Notes under the pieces: generated by a model
Databases searched by the model: none
Told to the model about the DNA's origin: nothing
The model's input: only the letters and a program-made list of their open reading frames with translations
Shown: piece after piece, positions 35,723 through 43,587 of the stretch
Layout of the letters: every line of letters begins with the position of its first letter
Position numbering within the stretch: the first letter of the stretch is position 1
NCBI GenBank assembly: GCA_023146255.1
Contig: JAGLCJ010000014.1
Location: 62,001-126,000 of the forward strand
Origin: Alcanivoracaceae bacterium
GTDB lineage: Bacteria > Pseudomonadota > Gammaproteobacteria > Pseudomonadales > Alcanivoracaceae
Direction: 5' to 3'
DNA: 64,000 nucleotides
Position numbers and translations under genes: made by a program

Positions 35723-37123
35723 CTAACGACCTCGACCAAATAGCACCACTTCAACGGTCTGCGCCATGATAATCAGATCAAGCAGCAGGCTGCGATTCTT
35801 GACGTAGTAGAGATCGTACTGAAGCTTTTCCAGAGAGTCCTTTTCAGAAGCACCGTAAGCGTAGTTCAGCTGTGCCCAACCGGTAATCCCCGGCTTGACC
35901 AGATGGCGTTCGTTGTAAAACGGGATCTTGCCTTTCAGATCGTCAACAAAAACCGGGCGCTCCGGGCGAGGGCCAACGAAGCTCATATCGCCGCGCAACA
36001 CGTTCAGGATCTGCGGCAGCTCGTCAATTCGATACTTGCGGATAATATTCCCTACCCGCGTGACTCTCATGTCGTTCTGCTGAGCCCACTGAGCTCCCTG
36101 ACGCTCGGCATTCGGAATCATGCTGCGAAACTTGATCACATTATAAGGGTGGCCAAATACGCCCACCCGCTCCTGCAGATACAACACCGGCGCACGCCAG
36201 CCATCCTCAAGCTTGATCGCCAGAACGGTAAGCAGCATGAATGGCCATGTAACCAGCAATAGTAACAACGAAAACACCACGTCCATTAAACGACGCAGGC
36301 GATCGGTGATCATGCTGTGGGCAAAGCCATCGGAGAAAATCAGGTGGCTTGGCTTGAGCATGTCGACCAGGATCTTGTAGGACTCGCGCTCAAAGAAAGT
36401 CTGGACATCAATGACGCTGATGCCAGCAAGCCGGCACTCGAGAAGATCTTGCACTGGAACGCCGCCACGACGGTCGTCCACCGCGACTACCACTTCGTCG
36501 ATTCCCTGATTGCGGATTAATGCAGACAGGGGCATGCCTGTCGGCATCAACATTTCCGGGTCGACTCGCACCTGCTCGCCAACCACCGGGTAGAAACCAA
36601 GTAGCCGAAAATTACGCTGGTCACTGCGTCGCCGCATCCGCTGCAGAATGCTGGACGCATGCTCTCCCGCCCCCAACACCATAACTCTGGCACGCAGCCG
36701 CTCTGTGCCGATCAAGCGATAGAACAGCATTCTGGTAATCAACAACAACGAGAATGAAAATGCCGTGGCCAGCGCCAGCACGCCTCGGCCGAGAAACGCC
36801 GATGGCACAAGATAGTAGACCAGAACCAACAGCACTGTGCCGGCGAAGATCGACACCATCATGCGGACAACCACACCGTTAAGGCCGTCGCGCAGATTGG
36901 GAAGGTAGAGGCCGAGAGCGACAAAGCCCAGCCAATGGATTGCAGCAAACAGAATCGCCTTGGGCAACAAAACGCCAACACTGTCGGCGATGGCATGCCA
37001 GTCGCCCTGAAAGCGGATCAACGCAGCCGCGTATACCGCTGCACAAAGCAGCAGCACTTCAAACAGCGCCAGAACAAGAAATGACGAGTCTACATGGTGT
37101 CGGAAAATCCGTACCGTAGTCAT
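35723..37123 (-). CDS. Priming glycosyltransferase, XrtA/PEP-CTERM type
   Basis: 466 aa. Four membrane segments and a CoA-binding-like Rossmann domain (RVMVLGAGEHASSILQRM) precede one membrane segment and the bacterial sugar-transferase domain (ERVGVFGHPYNVIKFRSM, RKYRIDELPQILNVLRGD, PRPERP, KPGITGWAQLNYAYG). This is the undecaprenyl-phosphate sugar-1-phosphate transferase form of the exosortase-A loci. It starts EPS synthesis by loading the first sugar onto the lipid carrier. It is transcribed alone, divergent from the first PEP-CTERM gene; the leader has a hairpin at 37161-37181. Confidence 0.92.
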   Translation of the reverse strand: MTTVRIFRHHVDSSFLVLALFEVLLLCAAVYAAALIRFQGDWHAIADSVGVLLPKAILFAAIHWLGFVALGLYLPNLRDGLNGVVVRMMVSIFAGTVLLVLVYYLVPSAFLGRGVLALATAFSFSLLLITRMLFYRLIGTERLRARVMVLGAGEHASSILQRMRRRSDQRNFRLLGFYPVVGEQVRVDPEMLMPTGMPLSALIRNQGIDEVVVAVDDRRGGVPVQDLLECRLAGISVIDVQTFFERESYKILVDMLKPSHLIFSDGFAHSMITDRLRRLMDVVFSLLLLLVTWPFMLLTVLAIKLEDGWRAPVLYLQERVGVFGHPYNVIKFRSMIPNAERQGAQWAQQNDMRVTRVGNIIRKYRIDELPQILNVLRGDMSFVGPRPERPVFVDDLKGKIPFYNERHLVKPGITGWAQLNYAYGASEKDSLEKLQYDLYYVKNRSLLLDLIIMAQTVEVVLFGRGR

Positions 37124-37290
37124 GGCGTCCCCCTTCCCTAAAGGTCACCTTTTACTCCCCGTAGCGGATTGATGCCGCTACCCCAGGGTGCGGATTATGG
37201 ACCTGTATTTTTCATTTGTGTGATGCAATCGTTGTTTTTCTGAGAAAATGAGCAAACCGCCTGATCTCGGGTAAGAACAAAGAATTGTTG

Positions 37291-37307
37291 TGTCAGGTTT
37301 ATTTACA
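37291..37307 (+). promoter_or_regulatory. PEP-CTERM box, distal copy at gene 1
   Basis: TGTCAGGTTTATTTACA agrees at 13 of 17 positions with the palindromic proximal copy at 37398 and closely with the copies at the other two PEP-CTERM genes. It starts 107 nt upstream of the proximal copy, about ten DNA turns. A PrsR site is inferred. Confidence 0.6.
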
Positions 37308-37397
37308 TCAATCCTCATCCCTTGCTCTCAGCACGCTGGCGACAGCAGCAACAGGGAAACTCCCGGCAACGAAAAACAGACTTTATGCGCGCCTGAG

Positions 37398-37414
37398 TGT
37401 CAGCTTTTCTGACA
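37398..37414 (+). promoter_or_regulatory. PEP-CTERM box, proximal copy at gene 1
   Basis: TGTCAGCTTTTCTGACA is a perfect dyad; with flanks, AGTGTCAG (37396-37403) pairs with CTGACACT (37409-37416). It lies 74 nt upstream of the -24 element, a normal distance for a sigma-54 enhancer site. It is the most symmetrical of the six copies, and is the probable PrsR dimer site. Confidence 0.75.
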
Positions 37415-37488
37415 CTTTCCCCGATCCGCCACCGCCGACAGCCTGGCTGGCTGGAAAAAAGTCTTGCCTGTAAGTGGCTTGCAGATGC

Positions 37489-37503
37489 TGGCATGCCTTT
37501 TGC
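37489..37503 (+). promoter_or_regulatory. Sigma-54 promoter of PEP-CTERM gene 1
   Basis: TGGCAT-GCCTT-TTGC: the GG and GC doublets have the exact sigma-54 -24/-12 spacing. It lies 42 nt before the ATG at 37546. PrsR, encoded nearby, has the GAFTGA loop needed for such promoters. Confidence 0.75.
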
Positions 37504-37545
37504 CTTGGTTTGCCCACAAAGTTTATTTACTCAGGGAATCACATC

Positions 37546-38265
37546 ATGAACGCAAGGAACCTGATCCTCAGTCTGGTAGCCGGTTTCGGCCTGACGCTGC
37601 AAAGCCATGCTGCAATGATCTCGGGCAGCGCACTGCAAACCGTCCTCGACGGCATTACTGTCGGCAGCGATTCCAGCATCAATGTCCAGAGCGATCAGCT
37701 GATTAACGATGAGACCTGGTCAATCAGCGCCGCCAGCGGCGCGGTGGCCACCCTGATCATTGAGCTGGCAGGCTTTGCCGACACCACCAGCTTCGGTATT
37801 TATGATGTTTCCAATCCCGGCAACTTTGTCGAGTTGATGGATGGCCCGTCAGGCCCCGGCGCCCAGACGCTGGTCAACATCATGGCGGACGGTCAGGTGC
37901 GGGTGAACTTCGCCGATACCGGCACCTTCTTCGCCAATAACCTGTTCGGCTTTTACATTGATGTTCCCGGTCAGGGCGCCCGCTGGCATTCCGAAACCGA
38001 CCTGAATGTTGACGGTGTGGATCACATGGTCGCTCTGGCCGGCAATGACAGCGATGTCGTTCAGCTGCCGGGCTTTGCCCCTGGCCTGTGGCAGTCGACC
38101 GAATACATTCTCGCCTTCGAGGACCTGTTCAACGGCGGCGACCGGGACTACACCGACTTTGTTGTCATGGTCGCATCCATCGTTCCGGTGCCGGAGCCAG
38201 GCTCGCTGGCGTTGCTGGCACTGGCGCTGGCAGGCATCGGTATCAGCCGTCGCCGTCGCGCCTGA
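37546..38265 (+). CDS. PEP-CTERM protein 1, DUF4114 domain
   Basis: 239 aa. Signal peptide (cut after QSHA), then a beta-rich secreted region ending in a DUF4114-type segment (LAFEDLFNGGDRDYTDFVVMV). The C-terminus is a full exosortase sorting signal: VPEPGSLALLALALAG, hydrophobic helix, then RRRR. Cleavage after PEP by XrtA and delivery to the exopolysaccharide is predicted. The ATG at 37546 is preferred over an in-frame ATG at 37474, since the latter lies upstream of the sigma-54 element. A strong terminator follows. Confidence 0.9.
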   Translation: MNARNLILSLVAGFGLTLQSHAAMISGSALQTVLDGITVGSDSSINVQSDQLINDETWSISAASGAVATLIIELAGFADTTSFGIYDVSNPGNFVELMDGPSGPGAQTLVNIMADGQVRVNFADTGTFFANNLFGFYIDVPGQGARWHSETDLNVDGVDHMVALAGNDSDVVQLPGFAPGLWQSTEYILAFEDLFNGGDRDYTDFVVMVASIVPVPEPGSLALLALALAGIGISRRRRA

Positions 38266-38287
38266 ATTCCTCACGGGCGCTCCACAT

Positions 38288-38310
38288 AACGCACCTTCGG
38301 GTGCGTTTTC
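38288..38310 (+). terminator. Rho-independent terminator after PEP-CTERM gene 1
   Basis: AACGCACC (38288-38295), loop TTCG-like, GGTGCGTT (38300-38307), then TTC; stem of 8 bp with a short T run. It separates this gene from prsT, although some read-through into prsT is possible since no strong promoter is seen between. Confidence 0.75.
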
Positions 38311-38379
38311 GTTTGTCTGGTTAGCGCATTCCTGGTACAGGGCATTACACTGCCGGCAGTGACTTCAGGGGGACTCAGG

Positions 38380-40689
38380 ATGAGCAAGCACACTTCCGTC
38401 AGGATCTATCAGTCTGCCGTTCTGGGCGTTCTGCTGGGTGCACTGCTATGCCTGCCCGGCTGTGGCGACGGCGAGCAGGAAAAGGCCCAGGAAGCAGCCG
38501 CACAGCACCGATTCCTTGCCGATAGTTATATTCGCCAGGGCAAGTTCGGTTCGGCCATGATCGAGCTGCAGAATGCCGAACAGATGTCGCCCGGAGACAG
38601 TGAAACGATTGCCCTGATGGCGGCCACCTTCGCTTCGATCGGAGCACTGGACAAGGCCGAGCAGCTATACGATCGCCTGCTCGATGCTGACAAACTGCAA
38701 AAGGCGCATGAGCCAGGCTACTTGCGTGTGCTGATCCAACGTGGACGTTTTGCCAGAGTGCTTGAGTTTACCGGGGAACGGCCACCCGCCCATACCGCCG
38801 GATTGCGTGCGCAGGCCCTGCTCGGCAAGGGCATGCGCAGTGAAGCCATGACACTTGCTGATGCCACGCTGGCCAACCAGCCGGATAACACCGACGCCCT
38901 GATTGCTCGCGCCAGTGCATTGTTTCTGGAGAGCGACGCAGAGGCATTCAGCCAGGCCCTGGATGCCCTGTCTGCCAGCGACACTGCAGATGCCTGGCTG
39001 TGGCGGGCGCGTCTCGAGCAGGGCCGCGAGCAACATGAAGCAGCCATCATCTCACTGTCGCGGGCCATGCCGTTCTTTGCCCAACAGGACATGATGACCG
39101 CCAATCGGTTCGAGGCACTGCGACGGATGGTGCAATCACTGATCAGCCTCGGCCGTGCGGATGAAGCAATGGCTTACTCCGGCATGCTGGCCAATAGCAA
39201 TGCCGGCCAGCTGATGAACCGTTATGAAGATGCTGTTAGCCAGATGCAAAGCGGCAACCTTGACGGCGCCACCGAAACATTCCGCGATATTCTCGCCCGC
39301 TCGCCCGGGCACAGCAGTAGCGCATTAGCACTCGGCATGATTTCAATTCAGCAGGGCAAATATCAGGATGCGGAGCAATATCTTTCCACCGCAGTCGAGG
39401 GCGGCGGAAGCTCTGCCAATGCCCTTAAGTACCTGATTGCCGTTCTGTTGCAACGCAATGACCTTGATGCAGCAGAGCAACATATCAACCAGGCACTTGA
39501 GGATTTCCCGGACGATACTGATCTGCCTGCCCTGAAAGGGCTGGTGCTGCAGCGCCGCGGCCAACTCAGCGAGGCGGCGCAGCAGTTTCGCCATGCCCTT
39601 GATGTCCAACCGGGCAACATCGGCGCCCATATCAGCCTCGGTCAAATAGCGCTGGCGGAAGGTAATGGTGAGCAGGCCGAGCGTTATTTCCGTCAGGCTC
39701 TGGCGATTCGTCCCGGCACCGCCGATGCGTTGCGCGGACTGGTCATGGTGGCCGACCTGCGCGGCCAGCGCAGCGCCGGCTTCAAGCAGCTGCGTAGCAC
39801 ACTGCAGGAGCTGGCAGACCCGGAGCTGTGGCTGATGTCCGCCGCGCTTTCGCTGCAATTCGATGATCCAGATAGCGCCCGTGGCGATATCGGTCAAGCC
39901 CTGAAACTGACGCCGGAAAATACCAGGGCACGAGCCATGCTTGGCGCACTGGATTATCTTGCCGCCCGCATCGCCTTTAGCGAAGGTCGTTATCAGGAAG
40001 CATCTACACGGGTCGATGAAGCACTGCAGTCCTTGCCCGATCATCTTGGCCTGATGCTGTTGAAAGCTTCTGCTGCCAGTGCCCGCGGCGACAGCAAGGC
40101 GGCGCTGGCGGTGGCCGAACACGTCAAGTCACTGGGCGACAGCCTGCACCATGGCTACGAGCTGGAGGGCGACATCCATACCCAACTCGGAGATCAGGCC
40201 GCCGCCCTGAAGGCTTACCGGCATGGCTGGGAGCGCAACCGCAACAGCGTGCTGGCCGGCAAATACCTTCAGGCCCTGCGCGCCAGCAATCTTGACGGAC
40301 TGCCGATGCTGACCGACTGGACCCGCAGCGATGCAGACAATCCCGAGGCATGGCTCAGTCTCGCCAGCGCCCAGCAAAGTGCCGGCAAAACAGCCGAAGC
40401 AGCTGCCAGCTATGAGAAGGTCAGCCAGCTGGTGCCGGACAATGCCGGCGTACTGAACAATCTGGCCTGGCTCTATCATCAGGTCGGCGACGCCCGGGCG
40501 GCGGCGATCGCCGCCAAAGCCTATGCGCTGGCGCCAGATAACGCGGCCATTGCTGACACCTACGGCTGGATTCTGGTCCAGACCGGGGAGCGGCAGCGCG
40601 GCATCCGACTACTCGAGCAGGCCGCTGCAGCGGCACCGGATGATGCCGATATTCGCGCCCATCTTGAAAGCGCCAGAGCAGGCGGCTAA
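38380..40689 (+). CDS. prsT: PEP-CTERM system TPR lipoprotein PrsT
   Basis: 769 aa. Lipobox LPGC with Cys28, then about 18-20 TPR-like repeats from residue 45 to the end (AAAQHRFLADSYIRQGKFGSA, AGVLNNLAWLYHQVGDARAA, NAAIADTYGWILVQTGERQR). This is the large TPR lipoprotein found beside exosortase A genes, close to the usual 900 aa but somewhat shorter. It is a predicted periplasmic scaffold for EPS or PEP-CTERM assembly. The ATG at 38380 with an upstream purine-rich AGGGGGA is preferred over 38359. It lies between two PEP-CTERM genes and ends in a terminator that shares bases with a PEP-CTERM box. Confidence 0.9.
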   Translation: MSKHTSVRIYQSAVLGVLLGALLCLPGCGDGEQEKAQEAAAQHRFLADSYIRQGKFGSAMIELQNAEQMSPGDSETIALMAATFASIGALDKAEQLYDRLLDADKLQKAHEPGYLRVLIQRGRFARVLEFTGERPPAHTAGLRAQALLGKGMRSEAMTLADATLANQPDNTDALIARASALFLESDAEAFSQALDALSASDTADAWLWRARLEQGREQHEAAIISLSRAMPFFAQQDMMTANRFEALRRMVQSLISLGRADEAMAYSGMLANSNAGQLMNRYEDAVSQMQSGNLDGATETFRDILARSPGHSSSALALGMISIQQGKYQDAEQYLSTAVEGGGSSANALKYLIAVLLQRNDLDAAEQHINQALEDFPDDTDLPALKGLVLQRRGQLSEAAQQFRHALDVQPGNIGAHISLGQIALAEGNGEQAERYFRQALAIRPGTADALRGLVMVADLRGQRSAGFKQLRSTLQELADPELWLMSAALSLQFDDPDSARGDIGQALKLTPENTRARAMLGALDYLAARIAFSEGRYQEASTRVDEALQSLPDHLGLMLLKASAASARGDSKAALAVAEHVKSLGDSLHHGYELEGDIHTQLGDQAAALKAYRHGWERNRNSVLAGKYLQALRASNLDGLPMLTDWTRSDADNPEAWLSLASAQQSAGKTAEAAASYEKVSQLVPDNAGVLNNLAWLYHQVGDARAAAIAAKAYALAPDNAAIADTYGWILVQTGERQRGIRLLEQAAAAAPDDADIRAHLESARAGG

Positions 40690-40693
40690 CGGG

Positions 40694-40710
40694 TTTCAGG
40701 ATTTTTTACA
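40694..40710 (+). promoter_or_regulatory. PEP-CTERM box, distal copy at gene 2
   Basis: TTTCAGGATTTTTTACA matches the box consensus at most positions. It begins 4 nt after the prsT stop and starts 42 nt (four helical turns) upstream of the proximal copy at 40736. Confidence 0.6.
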
Positions 40711-40717
40711 CCCGTCA

Positions 40718-40749
40718 GCGGGCGCCGGGAAAAGGCGTCCGCTTTTTTT
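40718..40749 (+). terminator. Rho-independent terminator of prsT
   Basis: Stem GCGGGCGCC (40718-40726) / GGCGTCCGC (40734-40742) with one mismatch, loop GGGAAAA, then seven Ts (40743-40749). The 3' arm and T run are also part of the PEP-CTERM box at 40736-40752. Confidence 0.85.
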
Positions 40750-40752
40750 ACA
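40736..40752 (+). promoter_or_regulatory. PEP-CTERM box, proximal copy at gene 2
   Basis: CGTCCGCTTTTTTTACA: 13 of 17 positions equal the palindromic copy at gene 1. It ends 64 nt upstream of the -24 element at 40817. It overlaps the 3' half of the prsT terminator. Confidence 0.6.
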
Positions 40753-40816
40753 CTGGCGCCTTCATCAGTTGCCTCCATCGCCCTTAACCCGCTGATGTCA
40801 AAAGGCATCCTGTATC

Positions 40817-40831
40817 TGGCATGAGAACTGC
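40817..40831 (+). promoter_or_regulatory. Sigma-54 promoter of PEP-CTERM gene 2
   Basis: TGGCAT-GAGAA-CTGC has GG and GC in sigma-54 spacing, with C for T at the first -12 position, exactly as at gene 3. It lies 60 nt before the ATG at 40892, placing the 5' leader outside the longer frame from 40841. Confidence 0.7.
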
Positions 40832-40891
40832 TTCCTATCGGTGAACGCGCTGGCAGCAGACCGCCGCACAGTCAAGGCGAGGAGAATTGTC

Positions 40892-41467
40892 ATGATCAAG
40901 TCCATTGCACAGGGAACCGTCGCAGCATTAGCACTTGCTGCCTGCCAGCTCTGGGCCGCGCCGGTTGCGCTGACCAACCAGTGCAGCGCCGGAAGCGCCA
41001 TCAACGGCATCGAGATTTCTGACCTGACCGGCAACGCCGGAGGGGCCACGGATTGCTTCGGCACATTCGACGGCAACTTGACCGCTGACAGTCTGACCTT
41101 CGAAGGCCGCGAGTGGGACTTTATCAGCAAGCTGGAAATCGAAGGCGGTGAGGGGGCAGATATTGGCCTGTACGTCGACGGTTACAACACCTCCGGCGTC
41201 TGGGGTTTTGATCAGGGCCTGAACTTTGAATCCTTCATCATTATCCTGAAAGCCGCTGCCTCGCCTGGCTGGGCGGCCTGGCTGTTTGATGGCGCCGACG
41301 CAGCCTCGTATCAGGGCACCTTCGATATCGCCTGGGACCGCGACCTGTCACATCTGTCGGTGTATGCCATCAACGGCACTCCGGTAGCTGTGCCGGAGCC
41401 GGGTTCGCTGGCACTGCTTGCACTGGCGCTGGCCGGTCTGGGCTTCGCCGCTCGCCGTCGCAAGTAA
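40892..41467 (+). CDS. PEP-CTERM protein 2
   Basis: 191 aa. Signal peptide to about residue 23 (AACQLWA|AP), a Gly/Asp-rich secreted domain with two conserved Cys (NQCSAG, TDCFG), and the sorting signal VPEPGSLALLALALAG with a final RRRK. The start at 40892 follows AAGGCGAGGAGA; the earlier in-frame ATG at 40841 lacks a ribosome site and would ruin the signal peptide. No further domain is recognised. It is a predicted XrtA substrate. Confidence 0.9.
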   Translation: MIKSIAQGTVAALALAACQLWAAPVALTNQCSAGSAINGIEISDLTGNAGGATDCFGTFDGNLTADSLTFEGREWDFISKLEIEGGEGADIGLYVDGYNTSGVWGFDQGLNFESFIIILKAAASPGWAAWLFDGADAASYQGTFDIAWDRDLSHLSVYAINGTPVAVPEPGSLALLALALAGLGFAARRRK

Positions 41468-41484
41468 GTCCGCATCAGGCGCAA

Positions 41485-41512
41485 AAAAACGCCCCGATAT
41501 CGGGGCGTTTTT
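41485..41512. terminator. Bidirectional terminator
   Basis: A perfect 28-nt palindrome: AAAAACGCCCCGAT / ATCGGGGCGTTTTT, with a T run on each strand. It ends both PEP-CTERM gene 2 (plus) and metY (minus, stop at 41517). Confidence 0.92.
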
Positions 41513-41516
41513 GTTA

Positions 41517-42785
41517 TCAGGCCTGCTCAAGTGCCTGACTGATGTCGGCCAGAATGTCATCGATGTGTTCAATGCCGATAGACAGCCGCACCATATCCAC
41601 CGACACACCCGCCCGGCCCATCTCATCCTCATTGAGCTGACGATGGGTGGTGGTAGCCGGATGACAGGCCAGTGATTTCGCATCACCAATATTGACCAGT
41701 CGCTTGATCATCTGCAGCGCATCAATGAACCGGGCGCCAGCCTCACGTCCTCCGTCAATGCCAAAACTCAGAATCGCCGCCGGCTTACCTTTCATGTAAC
41801 GCTTGGCAAGATCGTGATAGCGATCATCTGGAAGGCCTGCGTAATTTACCCATTTCACCTTGCCGTGGCCTTTCAGATACTCGGCAACCTTCTGCGCATT
41901 CTCGCAGTGCCGCTCCATGCGCAGCGACAGGGTTTCAATCCCCTGCAGGATCAGGAAGGCGTTGAACGGGCTCAACGCGGCACCCATATTACGCAGTGGC
42001 ACCACGCGGGCACGACCAATAAATGCCGCCGGACCGAGGGCTTCTGCATAAACCACTCCGTGATAGCTAGGATCCGGTTGATTGAATTGCGGAAACTTCG
42101 GATTATCCTTCCATGGGAATTTTCCGGAATCGACGATGATGCCAGCAATGGTGGTGCCATGGCCGCCCATGTATTTGGTCAGGGAATGCACCACGATGTC
42201 GGCGCCGAAGTCGAACGGCCGGCACAGCACCGGCGTAGCCACCGTATTATCAACAATCAGCGGAATGCCGTGTTTGTGTGCGACATCCGCCAGCTTCTTC
42301 AGGTCGACAATATTGCCGGCCGGATTGCCGATCGACTCGCAGAATATTCCCTTGGTGTTGTCATCAATCAACGCCTCAATCGCGGCAGGATCCTCGCCAG
42401 ATGCCATACGCGCTTCGATGCCCTGTTGCGGCAGCGTATGAGCAAAAAAATTGTAGGTGCCGCCATAGAGCTGGCTGACGGAAACGATATTGTCGCCAAC
42501 CCGGGCGATAGTCTGGATGGTGGCGGTAATGGCTGCCATCCCCGAGGCCATGGCCAGTGCACCGATGCCGCCTTCAAGCTCGGCGACACGCTGCTCCAGC
42601 ACCGCGTTGGTCGGATTCATGATGCGCGAGTAGATATTCCCCGGCACTTTCAGATCGAACAGGTCCGCTCCGTGCTGGGTATCGTCGAAATAGAAACTGG
42701 TGGTCTGATAAACCGGCACCGCCACCGCGTGGGTTTCCGGATCGCCAGCAAAGCCGCCGTGAATCGCTATGGTTTCAGGTTTCAT
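41517..42785 (-). CDS. metY: O-acetylhomoserine sulfhydrylase
   Basis: 422 aa PLP enzyme. Lys204 in VHSLTKYMGGHG binds PLP; YSRIMNPTN, SGMAAITATIQ and the GDAKSLACHPATTTHRQL motif separate it from other Cys/Met-metabolism PLP proteins and match MetY (O-acetylhomoserine aminocarboxypropyltransferase). It makes homocysteine from O-acetylhomoserine and sulfide. The ATG at 42785 (MKPETIAIHGG) is preceded by AGGGAGC; the frame extension to 42899 is non-homologous. Transcription from the AraC side is possible but a 52-nt gap suggests its own promoter. Confidence 0.93.
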   Translation of the reverse strand: MKPETIAIHGGFAGDPETHAVAVPVYQTTSFYFDDTQHGADLFDLKVPGNIYSRIMNPTNAVLEQRVAELEGGIGALAMASGMAAITATIQTIARVGDNIVSVSQLYGGTYNFFAHTLPQQGIEARMASGEDPAAIEALIDDNTKGIFCESIGNPAGNIVDLKKLADVAHKHGIPLIVDNTVATPVLCRPFDFGADIVVHSLTKYMGGHGTTIAGIIVDSGKFPWKDNPKFPQFNQPDPSYHGVVYAEALGPAAFIGRARVVPLRNMGAALSPFNAFLILQGIETLSLRMERHCENAQKVAEYLKGHGKVKWVNYAGLPDDRYHDLAKRYMKGKPAAILSFGIDGGREAGARFIDALQMIKRLVNIGDAKSLACHPATTTHRQLNEDEMGRAGVSVDMVRLSIGIEHIDDILADISQALEQA

Positions 42786-42837
42786 GATTGCGCTCCCTGT
42801 TGTTGTCTGGTTTATAACCGGGAGCCGGACTATAACA

Positions 42838-43500
42838 TCATGGCTTCTCACGGATGATACGGAAATCCGGATTACCCAGAAATGCCGATGGCAGCACATC
42901 GAACATTTCCCGTGTGGTTCGAATCAGATGCGGCTGGTCATAGAAGCCGGCCGCCTGAGCCAGCTCTGTGGCGGTCATCCCCGGTTGCCACTGATGCAGG
43001 ACGCGCTGCATTTTCAGGTGCAGCAGAAAACGTTTCGGGGTGATGCCATAGGCCTCGCGGAACAATCGGCTGAGCCGCGCCGCAGACAGGCCAAGACCGG
43101 CCGCCACCACATTCAGATCAAGACGCTCGGGCAGCTCCGCGCGCAATCGTGCTGCCAGCGCCTGTACCCGAGGATCAATCTGCATGGGCTCGATATCGCC
43201 CGCGGTCATGGCCGCCAGCTGGCTACGGACCCGGTCGGCATCACCACAATCCCGCAACTGACGAATCTGCTCTGCCTGCCGCTCTGCCCAGGGCAACCGT
43301 GCAAAGCCGTGCTGCAGGCGAGGTGCCAACGCGCCCCAGAGCGGGCTATCCGGATCAAGATGAACCACCAGGGTGTCGCCGTCGGATTGCAGCGATTGTT
43401 CAGCATCCGGCGCGACGATCAACGCCCGAGCCTGCAGCGGCTGGCCTTCCACTTCCACCGTCAGTGGCTGATCGAGACCAAACAACAACGCCGCCGCCAC
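42838..43500 (-). CDS. AraC family regulator, 5' end apparently frameshifted
   Basis: The ATG/GTG-defined frame gives 220 aa: an N-terminal cupin-like part and a C-terminal AraC domain (about 120-215: LNVVAAGLGLSAARLSRLFREAYG..., TATELAQAAGFYDQPHLIRTTREMF). The only start here is a GTG at 43500 in the middle of an HRHVAAALLFGL segment. Homologous-looking sequence (LFLWHDGWLLLAGPIHNRRHRH) continues upstream in frame to the stop of the previous gene, with no ATG, GTG or TTG. An ATG at 43585 is one base out of frame, across a run of five Cs (G5 on plus, 43578-43582). The intact gene probably began at 43585. It may control the Mpo1-like or MetY neighbour. Confidence 0.65.
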   Translation of the reverse strand: MAAALLFGLDQPLTVEVEGQPLQARALIVAPDAEQSLQSDGDTLVVHLDPDSPLWGALAPRLQHGFARLPWAERQAEQIRQLRDCGDADRVRSQLAAMTAGDIEPMQIDPRVQALAARLRAELPERLDLNVVAAGLGLSAARLSRLFREAYGITPKRFLLHLKMQRVLHQWQPGMTATELAQAAGFYDQPHLIRTTREMFDVLPSAFLGNPDFRIIREKP

Positions 43501-43587
43501 ATGCCGGTGGCGGCGATTATGGATTGGGCCGGCCAGTAGCAGCCAGCCGTCATGCCAGAGAAACAGTCTTCCTTGCAGGGGGCATCC

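Larger units (their letters stand above)
37124..37545. other. 422-nt intergenic region between priming transferase and PEP-CTERM gene 1
   Basis: No protein-coding gene is supported. A short hairpin (GTAGCGG 37161-37167 / CCGCTAC 37175-37181) lies in the leader of the minus-strand glycosyltransferase. A small dyad, AACAA-AGAA-TTGTT, is at 37276-37289. Two PEP-CTERM boxes (37291-37307, 37398-37414) and a sigma-54 element (37489-37503) point toward the PEP-CTERM gene. A ribosome-binding AGGG precedes the ATG at 37546. Confidence 0.8.

Noticed and set aside
41814..42857. A 347-codon plus-strand open frame
   Set aside because: Antisense to metY, whose PLP motifs are complete.
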